A stretch of 64,000 nucleotides of DNA from Candidatus Limnocylindrales bacterium (lineage in GTDB: Bacteria > Moduliflexota > Moduliflexia > Moduliflexales > JAUQPW01): assembly GCA_035559535.1 (NCBI GenBank), contig DATMBG010000051.1:310001-374000 (forward strand), in the 5' to 3' direction. The notes under the pieces are model-generated. The model searched no databases. It worked only from the letters and a program-made list of their open reading frames with translations, and was not told where the DNA came from. Of the stretch, positions 51,874 to 60,400 are shown in pieces. Within the stretch, counting starts at the first letter, position 1. Every line of letters starts with the position of its first letter. The translations under genes and the position numbers were made by a program.

Positions 51874-52536
51874 TTACCAGACTATTTTTTCAGGACTCCC
51901 CTTATACTTAGATCGAATATAGGCAATAACTTTCCAGACCTCATCACTTTTTAGCGAATCCCAGAATCCGGACATTTTCGTACCTTTCCGACCTACCACA
52001 ATCGTTCTGTAAACAACCTTATCTGTTCCACCGAATATCCAGTAGTCATCGGTCAGATCCGGACACGTACCGCCCTCGGCGTTTCCTCCATGACAGTGAG
52101 CACAAAGGCGCAGGAAAATTTCTTGCCCCTCGGCAATAGCTTGGGGGTTTCCCGTATAGGGATTTTTGGTATCCTGGGACGTAGCTGTAGCTTCCTTAGA
52201 AGGTTCTTTTAAGTGAGATAAAAACGTCACAAGCTGGTTCAATTGGTCCTCAGTGAAGAGTTCTTTAAAATTTTTTGGCATGATATCCGGCTTATATCCC
52301 TCGGTAACGACTGCATTGGGATCTAAGATAGATTGTCGTATAAATTCCGCATCCCGTCTGGCCCCCACACTGGAAAGATCAGGACCGACATCACCGCCAG
52401 TTCCATTAATTCTATGGCAGGTTTGGCAGGTATCCATGAATAACTGTTTACCGGGATCCTCATCGGCAGCCGGGGATCTTTCTGCAGCCAGAATCAGGAC
52501 CGTGAGAAGACCTGCATAGATGAGTTTTTTTCCCAT
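51874..52536 (-). CDS. Di-haem cytochrome c, exported
   Basis: A 220-residue periplasmic protein with signal peptide (1-24, RSPAADED). Two CXXCH haem sites: CQTCH (about 36-40) and CAHCH (about 137-141); methionines in PDIMPKNF and TKMSGFW are likely axial ligands. Two class-I-type domains of about 90 residues each. It is 144 nt downstream of the PQQ dehydrogenase and is its likely electron acceptor (XoxG/PedF-like role, inferred), passing electrons to a terminal oxidase. The gap between them carries the AAAACGT hairpin. Confidence 0.88.
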   Translation of the reverse strand: MGKKLIYAGLLTVLILAAERSPAADEDPGKQLFMDTCQTCHRINGTGGDVGPDLSSVGARRDAEFIRQSILDPNAVVTEGYKPDIMPKNFKELFTEDQLNQLVTFLSHLKEPSKEATATSQDTKNPYTGNPQAIAEGQEIFLRLCAHCHGGNAEGGTCPDLTDDYWIFGGTDKVVYRTIVVGRKGTKMSGFWDSLKSDEVWKVIAYIRSKYKGSPEKIVW

Positions 52537-52604
52537 AAAACGTAAAACGTAAAACGTAAAACGTAGGATTGAAAATGGTCCCTTCCCTACGTTTACGTTT
52601 TACC
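52537..52604. repeat. AAAACGT tandem-word hairpin
   Basis: Four perfect copies of AAAACGT (52537-52564) plus AGG; the arm pairs with CCTACGTTTACGTTTT (52586-52601). A related hairpin lies at 56457-56516 between grx and the dienelactone hydrolase gene. Confidence 0.6.
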
Positions 52605-52680
52605 CCTTAGTACGTAGATAGTAAGCAATTGGAAACGATAGGAAGATGGATTTTACCCCTTACCTTTTCCCAAAGGCCGA

Positions 52681-54387
52681 CTACTCCTCAAAGAGGCCGA
52701 ACACGAAGAGGGCGCCTCCCTTCGTAGCTGTTTTTAACCAGGGTGCACCCCCCTGCCCCAGGGTAGCCCAGCCCATCCAACCCCCGAGACCTGAAGGGAC
52801 TGCGATATACTGTTTCCCGTCCACGGAGAAGGTCGTGGGATTACCGACAATTCCGGAACCTGTTTGGAATTTCCACAAGAGCTCTCCCGTCTCATCATTA
52901 AATGCCATAAATTCACCCTCTGGATTTCCGGCGAAGACCAGACCGCCATCCGTTGAAAGAACCCCACTGGTCATGGGAGATTTATTATTCCAGGACCATT
53001 TGGTTTTCCCGGTGGCCGCTTCAATGGCTACCAGAGAGCCATACCCGGGATGATATTCCAGCACCTTTGCCGCCAAATACAATTCCCCTCTTTTCCATTC
53101 CTGTCTCATGGCTTGAAGATCCATGGTGAGCTGAAAAGTAGGTACGTAAGCCACCCCTTTCTTTGGATTATAGGCCATGGGGTGCCATTCTTTACCCCCT
53201 TCCAGAGAGGGAGAGATGTTCCTGGTGACTTTATCAAAATGAACATCCTTTTCGGGCCAGTTCATAATGGGACGACCACTGGGATCTAAACCCTTCGCCC
53301 AGTTTATTTCGGAAAGAGGTACGCCATAGATGAACTTCCCATTGGTTCGGTCGATAGAATAGAAGTAACCATTTCGATCTGCATGCAACCAAACTTTTTT
53401 CCCTCCTACATCGGCCAGAATGACTTCATTAACCCCATCGAAATCATAGGGATCGTTGGGGGTATACTGAAAATAAAATTTTATTTTTCCGGTATCCGGA
53501 TCCAAAGCCAAAGTCGAATTGGTGTAGAGGTTGTCCCCTTCACGAATATGTCGATCCATATCGGGTCCCGGATTCCCCACAGGCCAGTAGAGAATATTCA
53601 AATCGGGATCATAGGATCCTGTAATCCAGGCAGAGCCACCTCCGTATTTCCAGGATTCTCCCTTCCAGGTATCGTTGCCCGGCTCGCCGGGTCCTGGAAT
53701 AGTATAAGTCTTCCATACTAACTCCCCGGTGTCGGCATCAACGGCAGCAATCCACCCTCGAATTCCATATTCCGCCCCAGAGGTTCCCACGATAATTTTT
53801 CCCCTTAAAGCCATGGGCATTAAGGTAAAGCTTTCTCCATAGGTATAATCTCCCAGGACTTTGTCCCATACCACCTTGCCCGTCTTGGCATCCAGAGCCA
53901 CCAGATGCTCGTCCAGGGTGGCAAAATAGACTTTATCCCGGTAAGGAGCTACCCCCCGGTTGACCACATCACAGCAAAGGTGCTTGCCCAGATCTTCGGG
54001 TAAAGGGTGATCGTATCGCCAAATCATATTTCCGGTCCTGGCATCCAGGGCAAACACATGGTTCCAGGAAGAAGTAATGTAGAGAACTCCATTATTAACA
54101 ATGGCTTCACTGTCCTGCCCATCCAGGTAACCGAATTGAAAAACCCATTTGGGAACCAGTTTTTTAACATTGTTGATATTGATTTGATTAAGTGGACTAT
54201 GCCGGGTACTGGCATAATCACGACCATACAAAAGCCAATTGTTAGGATCTTTGTCTGCATTGAGCAACATGCGATCATTAACCACATTCTGACCATAGCC
54301 TGGAACAGCGACACAGAAAATCAGGAGACCGATAACTCCCAAACTACCTGCCAAGAGGCCTAAGACACTCTTTTTCAATCCTATCAT
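52681..54387 (-). CDS. PQQ-dependent alcohol dehydrogenase, lanthanide-type (XoxF/PedH-like)
   Basis: A 568-residue periplasmic quinoprotein. Signal peptide about 1-33. The eight-bladed propeller carries W-motifs (for example GKVVWDK, GELVWKT). The vicinal disulfide C138-C139 (KHLCCDVV) over PQQ, the metal ligands E205 (SGAEYG) and N272 (GNPGP) and the catalytic base D315 in PYDFDGVN are present. D317, two residues on, is the extra aspartate of lanthanide-dependent XoxF-type enzymes, where calcium MxaF enzymes have alanine. This predicts a rare-earth cofactor. It would oxidise methanol, ethanol or another alcohol and give electrons to the cytochrome c that follows. PQQ-synthesis genes are not in view. 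Confidence 0.88.
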   Translation of the reverse strand: MIGLKKSVLGLLAGSLGVIGLLIFCVAVPGYGQNVVNDRMLLNADKDPNNWLLYGRDYASTRHSPLNQININNVKKLVPKWVFQFGYLDGQDSEAIVNNGVLYITSSWNHVFALDARTGNMIWRYDHPLPEDLGKHLCCDVVNRGVAPYRDKVYFATLDEHLVALDAKTGKVVWDKVLGDYTYGESFTLMPMALRGKIIVGTSGAEYGIRGWIAAVDADTGELVWKTYTIPGPGEPGNDTWKGESWKYGGGSAWITGSYDPDLNILYWPVGNPGPDMDRHIREGDNLYTNSTLALDPDTGKIKFYFQYTPNDPYDFDGVNEVILADVGGKKVWLHADRNGYFYSIDRTNGKFIYGVPLSEINWAKGLDPSGRPIMNWPEKDVHFDKVTRNISPSLEGGKEWHPMAYNPKKGVAYVPTFQLTMDLQAMRQEWKRGELYLAAKVLEYHPGYGSLVAIEAATGKTKWSWNNKSPMTSGVLSTDGGLVFAGNPEGEFMAFNDETGELLWKFQTGSGIVGNPTTFSVDGKQYIAVPSGLGGWMGWATLGQGGAPWLKTATKGGALFVFGLFEE

Positions 54388-54883
54388 ACCTGAGATCCTT
54401 TCCTTGATTTACTGTAGATGGCAAGACGCTATACCGATTTGCAATTGAACGACCATCAGGCCGTTGAGGTGAGGCAATCTCTCTATCGGGGGATTGCTTT
54501 ATCCTCTTTGCTTCACGCCGGGTTTCGGCTTACCTGGCTCCTCGCAAGGACCAATGGCCTTATAAAACGCAAACCGGCATAAAGAGATCGCAGGACCATC
54601 CACACTATAAAGTTGGTATCTGAAACACGATCTGGAAGGCCGGCCATCTAGAGAGATAAAAATCTCCCTTAACCTTCTTTCTGAAAGGAGGGATATCAAG
54701 GCTTCCTTCTTATTCAGGGATCTAATTCCCAGGCTACAACCCTGAACCTTCTCCCTCAGAAGGAAAACCGACAGAACAGATTTTCTGATTCCCTTCTTTT
54801 TAAAGAAAAGAGGGTTGGGGGATTTTGCTTTAACCTTCTTAATCGTGTATAGAACGGGAATCCAGACAGTTTTTATCGTCCAC
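54388..54883. promoter_or_regulatory. Long presumed leader of the PQQ dehydrogenase
   Basis: Between the promoter at 54890 and the start codon lies a roughly 490-nt stretch without a supported gene; a 139-codon minus-strand frame (54499-54918) lacks any family feature. The length leaves room for a regulatory RNA structure, but none was recognised. Confidence 0.35.
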
Positions 54884-54889
54884 TTAGAT

Positions 54890-54918
54890 CGTATATAAAA
54901 TCGAAGATAGATTGTCAA
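54890..54918 (-). promoter_or_regulatory. Promoter candidate of the PQQ dehydrogenase
   Basis: Minus strand TTGACA (54918-54913), 17-nt spacer, TATACG (54895-54890). Confidence 0.45.
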
Positions 54919-54969
54919 GCTAATTAACGAGGTAGTTTAAGAAAGGAAGACCTGGCGTGGGAGAGCGTT

Positions 54970-55066
54970 TTATCCTGACCATCTTTTCTACCCCTCTGAG
55001 CGATAGCAAAGATTCTACTTTTACGAAGGCACAATCTTTTGCTAGCGCTCAGGGTTATCAGGATAA
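54970..55066. repeat. 97-nt imperfect hairpin
   Basis: TTATCCTGA (54970-54978) pairs exactly with TCAGGATAA (55058-55066); inside, CCCTCTGAGCGATAGCAAAG (54994 on) pairs with bulges to the CTTTTGCTAGCGCTCAGGG segment (to 55054). It lies 67 nt beyond the stop of the minus-strand MxaD-like gene and could end its transcript. Confidence 0.5.
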
Positions 55067-55133
55067 TAAATACTAAGAAGTTATGAGATCTCTTCTATCG
55101 GTAATACCTATCCATTCATAGCTAAAAGCAGAT

Positions 55134-55664
55134 TTATCTCCTCTCTTCAAGGATTTTCTTTAAGTTTTGTAAACCCGTAGTATAGACATTCTTTACGAAC
55201 TTTAAGGACTCCTTGGCACTCATTCCAGGAGGCGGGTTAAAGACCCCTCTCCATTCCACGATGGAACCTCCTCCTCTACCGGGTCTGACGTGGAGAGTGG
55301 CCGTGTAATTGGCTACCGGCACATCCCTGTAGTCGGCCTTCTCTATACTGTAGGTATAGCTCATATTGTTTTCGTCGTAACTTATCTGCTTTTCTATGAT
55401 TTGACCTCCGCTCTGCAAGGTCAGAATCCGAATAGATTTGTTAGCCTCGTCCAATCGGCTATTTTTAAAAGCCGGATGCCACCCAGGCAAGCCGTTAAAA
55501 TCCTTGATTTTGTCCCATACTACAGCCGGTGGGGCATTAACTTCTACCGTTTCCACCACTTCAAGCTGTTTTAACCCCCGCTTTCGCTCTTTCTTTTCTC
55601 GTGCAAAGCCCAGGGTTGGAAAAGCAATCAAAATGGCCAATACCAGATATAAAATTTTTTTCAT
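55134..55664 (-). CDS. Periplasmic MxaD-like SRPBCC protein
   Basis: A 176-residue protein with signal peptide (1-21, LGFARE) and one SRPBCC/START-like domain: VVETVEVNAPPAVVWDKIKDFNGLPGWHPAFKNSR is the typical start, with the internal helix NLKKILEERR closing. Length and export match MxaD, which in methylotrophs improves coupling of PQQ methanol dehydrogenase to its cytochrome; this is inferred from family and neighbour. AAAGGAGG precedes the ATG. It is 746 nt upstream of the PQQ dehydrogenase on the same strand. Confidence 0.78.
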   Translation of the reverse strand: MKKILYLVLAILIAFPTLGFAREKKERKRGLKQLEVVETVEVNAPPAVVWDKIKDFNGLPGWHPAFKNSRLDEANKSIRILTLQSGGQIIEKQISYDENNMSYTYSIEKADYRDVPVANYTATLHVRPGRGGGSIVEWRGVFNPPPGMSAKESLKFVKNVYTTGLQNLKKILEERR

Positions 55665-56199
55665 CGATATCCTCCTTTTAAATGATAAAGTGAATAATTC
55701 CGATCCTTAGGTAGGTAGACACCCTGTATCCTGAATGAAGAAAAACAGCTAAAACAAGTTTTTTATCCTCTCTCACCTCCTTTCCTCAACGATTTTTTTA
55801 ATGGTAGGGGATGAAAACTGAAATGTCGGAAGAAAAAACCTTATCTTCATCAAATCAACCCTCTACCATGGAGATACCTTCTACTGTAAAGGTAGATGTA
55901 AATACCTTTAAAAAGTTTCTAACTTCTTCAAATCCTGAAAGGTTCAATTCCTCCTGACCATCCAGAGGAAAAGCATGTGGGTTGAGATTAATTTTCTCTA
56001 TTTTTTAGCTATTTTTTATCCAAATTTCAATTTCTAAAACCCTCTCTACAAGTATAAAACATGAGAAAATTTGTCAAGGTAATTGTAAGTTTTTCCTTCA
56101 GGTAGGGAAATTATTTAAAAATATCTATTGGTATTTTCCGCGGTGAAGCCCTAAATATAAGTAGACTCAAAAATATGCTCAAAAGGAGGTTTCGAGTTC
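55665..56199. promoter_or_regulatory. Gene-free stretch before the glutaredoxin gene
   Basis: Minus strand TTGACA (56077-56072), 15-nt spacer, TATACT (56056-56051) is a promoter candidate for the MxaD-like gene with short spacing, giving a leader of about 380 nt. Otherwise AT-rich, no gene or repeat recognised. Confidence 0.35.
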
Positions 56200-56454
56200 A
56201 TGAAAGAAGTGGTTATTTACACCAAATCCTACTGCCCCTACTGCACGAAAGCAAAGGCTTTGCTTACAAGTAAAGGTATTCCTTTCAAGGAAATCGATGT
56301 TGAATACGATGACCAGGCTCGAGAGGAAATGATTCGCATATCCAGGCGCCAAACGGTCCCTCAGATCTTCGTTGGAACGTATCATGTGGGGGGCTATGAT
56401 GACCTGTACAGGCTGAATGAGCGAGGTGAATTAGATAAGCTCTTATTCTCTTAG
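56200..56454 (+). CDS. grxC: Glutaredoxin
   Basis: An 84-residue dithiol glutaredoxin with active site C12-P-Y-C15 (KSYCPYCTKAK), the cis-proline in TVPQIF and the glutathione loop GGYDDL. It reduces disulfides with glutathione in the cytosol; a glutathione synthetase gene is at 43.8 kb. AAAAGGAGG precedes the ATG. The AAAACGT hairpin follows before the dienelactone hydrolase gene. Confidence 0.92.
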   Translation: MKEVVIYTKSYCPYCTKAKALLTSKGIPFKEIDVEYDDQAREEMIRISRRQTVPQIFVGTYHVGGYDDLYRLNERGELDKLLFS

Positions 56455-56456
56455 AG

Positions 56457-56516
56457 AAAACGTAAAGCGTAAAGGGTGAAAAGCCATTGGCTTCACGTTT
56501 TATGTTTTACGTTTTG
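56457..56516. repeat. Second AAAACGT-type hairpin
   Basis: GAAAACGTAAAGCGTAAAGG (56456 on) pairs imperfectly with a reverse-complement arm ending ACGTTTT (56487-56516). The words match the 52537 hairpin. Confidence 0.55.
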
Positions 56517-56527
56517 GGTTTTAGACT

Positions 56528-57268
56528 ATGGAAATCACAACCGAGCGTGTAACCATGCAGGTGGACGGGTCTCCCATGGGTGGATTTCTCGCCCGTCCAA
56601 CCACCGGGGGACCTTACCCGGGTATTCTGGTATTTATGGAAATTTTCGGAGTTAATTCCCACATCCGAGATGTAACCCAACGGGTCGCCCGAGAAGGATA
56701 TGTAGCCCTGGCTATCGATTATTACCATCGTACCGCTCCGGGTATGGAGTTGGGTTACACCCAGGAAGATATTGAAAAAGGGTTTGCCCAGGCTAAGCAG
56801 ACAACGACCGAGGGATTACTCGCAGATATTAAAGCAGGTATTGATTACTTGAAATCTCGAAAAGACGTTCGAGGAGATCGTATCGGTTGTATAGGATTCT
56901 GTTTTGGGGGATATGTAGCCTATCTGGCTGCTACACTGCCAGATATTAAGGCAACGGCTTCTTTTTATGGAGGCGGTATTGCTGCCCCGCCAACCCCCGG
57001 TGGGAGACCCCCCATTGTAGACCGAACGAAAGATATTAAGGGGTTTATTCTCTGTTTGTTTGGAACTCAAGATACCAGCATCCCCCTGGATCAAGTCGAT
57101 AAGATTGAAAATGAACTCAAGAAGCACAACATCCGCCATAAGGTTCTGCGTTATGATGCCGGGCATGGCTTTTTCTGTGATCAGCGAGCCAGCTATCATG
57201 CACCCTCTGCACAGGCTGCCTGGGAAGAAGTAAAAGCCATGTTCGATAGGGAATTACGCAAATCTTAA
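56528..57268 (+). CDS. Dienelactone hydrolase family protein
   Basis: A 246-residue alpha/beta hydrolase of the dienelactone hydrolase (carboxymethylenebutenolidase) family. Nucleophile cysteine in CIGFCFGGYVAY, acid in FGTQDTSIP (D) and histidine in AGHGFFCD. The start GFLARPTTGGPYPGILVFMEIFGVNSHIRDVT is typical. DLH opens dienelactones in chloroaromatic or aromatic breakdown but many homologues act on other small esters. A perfect 8-bp stem (57290-57310) follows the stop. Confidence 0.88.
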   Translation: MEITTERVTMQVDGSPMGGFLARPTTGGPYPGILVFMEIFGVNSHIRDVTQRVAREGYVALAIDYYHRTAPGMELGYTQEDIEKGFAQAKQTTTEGLLADIKAGIDYLKSRKDVRGDRIGCIGFCFGGYVAYLAATLPDIKATASFYGGGIAAPPTPGGRPPIVDRTKDIKGFILCLFGTQDTSIPLDQVDKIENELKKHNIRHKVLRYDAGHGFFCDQRASYHAPSAQAAWEEVKAMFDRELRKS

Positions 57269-57289
57269 TATTAATTTAACCGTACTTAC

Positions 57290-57310
57290 GGGCGAATCTC
57301 GGATTCGCCC
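57290..57310. terminator. Stem-loop after the dienelactone hydrolase gene
   Basis: GGGCGAAT, CTCGG loop, ATTCGCCC: perfect 8-bp stem 22 nt beyond the stop. It resembles the TAGGGGCG palindrome family. Confidence 0.45.
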
Positions 57311-57453
57311 TATCTGCTTATCATCCCACCCATTCGGGATTTGTAGCTCCCAGGATGGTTATTGTTTACTCAACCCAAGTAGTGGCTTAAACGTCCTTGT
57401 TTGAGGACCCCGAATCATGCCGGTAACAACAGGGGTCGCGTAAAGGGGTAGTT

Positions 57454-57891
57454 ATGAATTTCAAAGGAACAATCTGTGGATTAAGCCTTGTGCTCGGAAT
57501 TATAGCGGTGGGTTACGCCCAATCTCCCCATGCGGAAGAAGAAGAAGCGGTTATCCAGGTTGTTAAGTCTTACTATGAAAACTGGAAATTTAACCTTTGG
57601 AATGCTATGGTTGAGGTATTTGCCGATACTTCCGGCTCAAATAAGACGGACACCCTGGCTGCATATAGTAAAGAAAAAATCCAACTGGATAGTTATAAAC
57701 TCACCAGGATCAAATGGTATAACAATCCGCTTAGAGCAGGAGTTTCGGTTAAGTTAAAATTAAGGCAAAATTCCCTGGAAAAGGAAGTCTCTGACTCCAT
57801 CACCTTGATTAAAGTAGGCAGAGAATGGAAGTTTCAAGAGCAACCGACTTATAACCCCGGAACGAATCTGACACGCAAAAAACCTCGATGA
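57454..57891 (+). CDS. Small exported protein (NTF2/SnoaL-like?)
   Basis: A 145-residue protein with signal peptide (1-22, GYAQSP). The mature part begins EEEEAVIQVVKSYYENWKFNLWNAMVEVF, typical of NTF2-like/SnoaL helix 1 (A-x-x-x-x-x-YY-x-W), then strands TLAAYSKEKIQLDSYKLTRIKWY and REWKFQEQPTY. The fold call is tentative; function unknown. It lies between a hydrolase and a dehydrogenase gene on the same strand; no strong promoter nearby. Confidence 0.55.
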   Translation: MNFKGTICGLSLVLGIIAVGYAQSPHAEEEEAVIQVVKSYYENWKFNLWNAMVEVFADTSGSNKTDTLAAYSKEKIQLDSYKLTRIKWYNNPLRAGVSVKLKLRQNSLEKEVSDSITLIKVGREWKFQEQPTYNPGTNLTRKKPR

Positions 57892-57943
57892 AGGATAAAC
57901 AACAGATCGTAGAAGCAGGCGCACCGGGTTATTTTTATTCTAT

Positions 57944-59047
57944 ATGAACAACGGGATTGATATTTTTCTTTCTCCGCAAAGATATATTCAAAGAAAAAAC
58001 CTTTTGGAAGAAGCCGGATCCTACCTTTCTCCCTTAGGAAAACGTCCATTCGTTGTAGGAGATGATATCGTTTTTTCAAAAATCCGTACCCCTCTAACCC
58101 GTAGTTGTCGAGAAGCAGGGCTGGATCCCCACTTTGAACGGTTTGGGGGAGAGTGTGACCAGGCAGAAGTTGATCGCCTCACTATCCTCCTCTCCAAGGG
58201 ACAATGGGATATCCTGGTGGGAACCGGGGGCGGTAAAAGCCTGGATACGTGTCGTTTGGTTCGGGCCAGCATCCAGCTCCCTTTCGTGACTATTCCCACC
58301 AGCTCCGCCACCTGCTCTGCAGCATCTGCTTCGGCAGTTCTCTATGAAAACCACATTCGCAAGCGTGTTCATAATGGAAATGGTGCCGACCTCACGCTGG
58401 TGGATCCCGAGATCATTGCAAAGGCTCCGCCTCGACTTTTCGCAGCCGGACTTGCAGATGCCCTTGCAAAATGGTACGAAGGACGGGTCGTTTTTGGAAA
58501 AATACAAAAGGATATCCCTTCCCGGATATCCCTGGAACTTTCCGAAAGGGCCAGGAATCTTATCCTGGATAAAGGGGTAGAATCCTTTCAGGATGTTAAA
58601 AAAGGCCTCTGTACTCCGGTTGTGGAGGAGATGATCGAAGTTACGATTCTTTTAACCGGTATCATTAGCGGTTTAGGGTCTAAAATGCGGGTGGCGGGAG
58701 CCCACGCTTTATACTATGGATTGGGGGTTTTAGAGGAAACCCGACAGGCCTTTCATGGAGAAATCGTAGGTTTGGGTATTCTGGTTCAACTCCTCCTGGA
58801 GAAACGGGAGCAGGAGGTAAAACCCCTGATGGAATTCTTCTCTCGCCTGGAGCTGCCTCTAACCCTCGGTCAAATCGGCTTAGGAAACGTCAGTCTGGAG
58901 CGTCTGAAATTGGGGTTGGAGGCTACCTGTAAAGAAGGAAGCAGTATCCACAACTTACCCTTCCCGGTTCATGTGAAGGACCTTCAAGAAGCTCTGTTAA
59001 CCCTGGATACCTGGGGAAAAGCTTTACTTGACTCTCCTTCCCCATAG
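57944..59047 (+). CDS. Glycerol dehydrogenase-like iron-containing alcohol dehydrogenase
   Basis: A 367-residue member of the GldA/iron-type dehydrogenase superfamily. NAD site in VGTGGGKSLDTCRLV and TIPTSSATCSAASASAVLY; the metal is coordinated by D in AAGLADALAKWYE, H in RVAGAHALYYGLGV and H in QAFHGEIVGLG. The substrate may be glycerol or a related polyol, or glycerol-1-phosphate, since the superfamily is broad. No ribosome site stands out. The stop lies just before repeat DNA. Confidence 0.82.
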   Translation: MNNGIDIFLSPQRYIQRKNLLEEAGSYLSPLGKRPFVVGDDIVFSKIRTPLTRSCREAGLDPHFERFGGECDQAEVDRLTILLSKGQWDILVGTGGGKSLDTCRLVRASIQLPFVTIPTSSATCSAASASAVLYENHIRKRVHNGNGADLTLVDPEIIAKAPPRLFAAGLADALAKWYEGRVVFGKIQKDIPSRISLELSERARNLILDKGVESFQDVKKGLCTPVVEEMIEVTILLTGIISGLGSKMRVAGAHALYYGLGVLEETRQAFHGEIVGLGILVQLLLEKREQEVKPLMEFFSRLELPLTLGQIGLGNVSLERLKLGLEATCKEGSSIHNLPFPVHVKDLQEALLTLDTWGKALLDSPSP

Positions 59048-59224
59048 CACCAGGGTAAGGCTTAACCGGGAATGCGACCGTCTGCCTTACGCCCCCCCTT
59101 CCCCCTCCTCTCAAGGGTATTTTTTGGACCTAATCCCTCCGACTTCCCTTCCCTCACAGGGAAGGGGAGAGTGGGGACCTATTCCCGTATCGGAAAAGGT
59201 GAGGCACGGAAGCAATTTACTCTT

Positions 59225-59515
59225 CTAGGTTTCCCTGGAGGGCTCTGTTCCCTGGTCTGAATGCAGGACCTGCTCACGTATTCGACGTTTCATGGTTTCA
59301 CGGGCCTCCTCGGAAAGAGAAGGAAGAGGAAAAACTGGATCTTCTATTCTCTGGGAAAGGCTCCTTAAGGTTTCTCTTATAAATAAGAGTTGCCGCGCAT
59401 AGCGCTTACAGAAAATGCAGAGGCGAAAATGTGCATGGAGGGAGAGGCGTTGATAGAAAGGTAACTTCTTATCTAAAGACTCGGATATCAATCGGGTGAC
59501 TTCTTTACACGTCAT
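59225..59515 (-). CDS. Anti-sigma factor with zf-HC2 domain
   Basis: A short cytosolic protein of 96 residues; I chose the ATG at 59515 (MTCKEVTRLISES), preceded by AAAGGA, 5 nt after the ECF sigma stop. The zinc-type signature HAHFRLCIFC (H-x3-C-x2-C) together with the first C of MTC makes an anti-sigma zinc-finger domain. No membrane helix follows. It should hold the sigma factor of 59521-60117 inactive until a signal arrives. Confidence 0.8.
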   Translation of the reverse strand: MTCKEVTRLISESLDKKLPFYQRLSLHAHFRLCIFCKRYARQLLFIRETLRSLSQRIEDPVFPLPSLSEEARETMKRRIREQVLHSDQGTEPSRET

Positions 59516-59520
59516 CAGCT

Positions 59521-60117
59521 TTAATCCTTTCTGGTCTTGGCAAACCAGTGTATTTCTAAACAATGTCTGAGATGGGTACGGGCACGATATAACAGGACAT
59601 ACAAATTACCCGAGGAAACCTCTAAAATCTTACAAATCTCCTCAGCCGGTAGCCCATCTATTTCGCGAAGCGAAAAGGCCGTTGCCGTATGGGAAGGAAG
59701 TTCGGCTAAACACTGCTCTAAAATTCTTTGAAATTCTCTTTGTTTAAGAATTGCACCGGGATCAGCCGTCCAGCCGTGGGAGATATCTCTCATATGCCCT
59801 GTCTTATGGAAGAATTCCTCTATGGAATTTAAAGAGGAATCGATCTCATCCACAGGACATTCCCGCCAACTTCGACGAAGATAGTCGATAATCTTGTGCT
59901 TCAAAATCCCTACAAGCCACGTCCTCTCAGAAGATTGACCCGTAAAGCTGTGACGGGCATGAAGTGCCGCTAGGAAAGTATCCTGAACCAGATCCTGGGC
60001 GAGTTCAGCGTTTTGGAGTCGAAGTAAAGCATACCTGAACAAATAATCCCCATGTTGATCGACCCAAACTTCCGGCTGAGTCGTTTGATGTTGGTCTATA
60101 GGCTGTTCACAATCCAT
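59521..60117 (-). CDS. ECF RNA polymerase sigma factor
   Basis: A 198-residue sigma-70 ECF factor. Region 2 lies at about 22-88 (DYLFRYALLRLQNAELAQDLVQDTFLAAL ... WLVGILKHKIIDYLRR) and region 4 at about 135-190 (LAELPSHTATAFSLREIDGLPAEEICKILEVSSGNLYVLLYRARTHLRHCL). A 35-residue insertion-like acidic linker separates them. It is paired with the anti-sigma gene directly after. Its target promoters are unknown; the regulon could include nearby exported genes (inference). Confidence 0.9.
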   Translation of the reverse strand: MDCEQPIDQHQTTQPEVWVDQHGDYLFRYALLRLQNAELAQDLVQDTFLAALHARHSFTGQSSERTWLVGILKHKIIDYLRRSWRECPVDEIDSSLNSIEEFFHKTGHMRDISHGWTADPGAILKQREFQRILEQCLAELPSHTATAFSLREIDGLPAEEICKILEVSSGNLYVLLYRARTHLRHCLEIHWFAKTRKD

Positions 60118-60177
60118 TTATTATTTTTTCTACCTGAAGTTAAAGGCCCCGGGAATACCTCGTTTCAGAATGATCAT

Positions 60178-60206
60178 ACTGTATCGTTTTTAAATAAAAT
60201 CGTCAA
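60178..60206 (-). promoter_or_regulatory. Promoter candidate of the sigma factor gene
   Basis: Minus strand TTGACG (60206-60201), 17-nt spacer, TACAGT (60183-60178); 60 nt from the start codon. Confidence 0.5.
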
Positions 60207-60400
60207 GTTTTTTATGAAGCGTAGAGCTTATTCATTTTTAAAGATACGGACAAAAATAATCTTTACAAACGGTCAAGAAAAACCCACCGTGAGGTCTCCG
60301 GCTACTTTGCGGGTCAAACAAAAATTCCTGTAAGAACCCTGCAGAAGGAACGACGAACAATCGAGTCTATAATGGGCTATAATCCCTGCTTAGGTACGAT

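Noticed and set aside
52537-52604. CRISPR-like short repeats (AAAACGT)
   Set aside because: Units are adjacent with no spacers and form a hairpin; no Cas genes nearby.
54499-54918. 139-codon minus-strand frame upstream of the PQQ dehydrogenase
   Set aside because: Extends across the promoter candidate and has no family features; probably chance.
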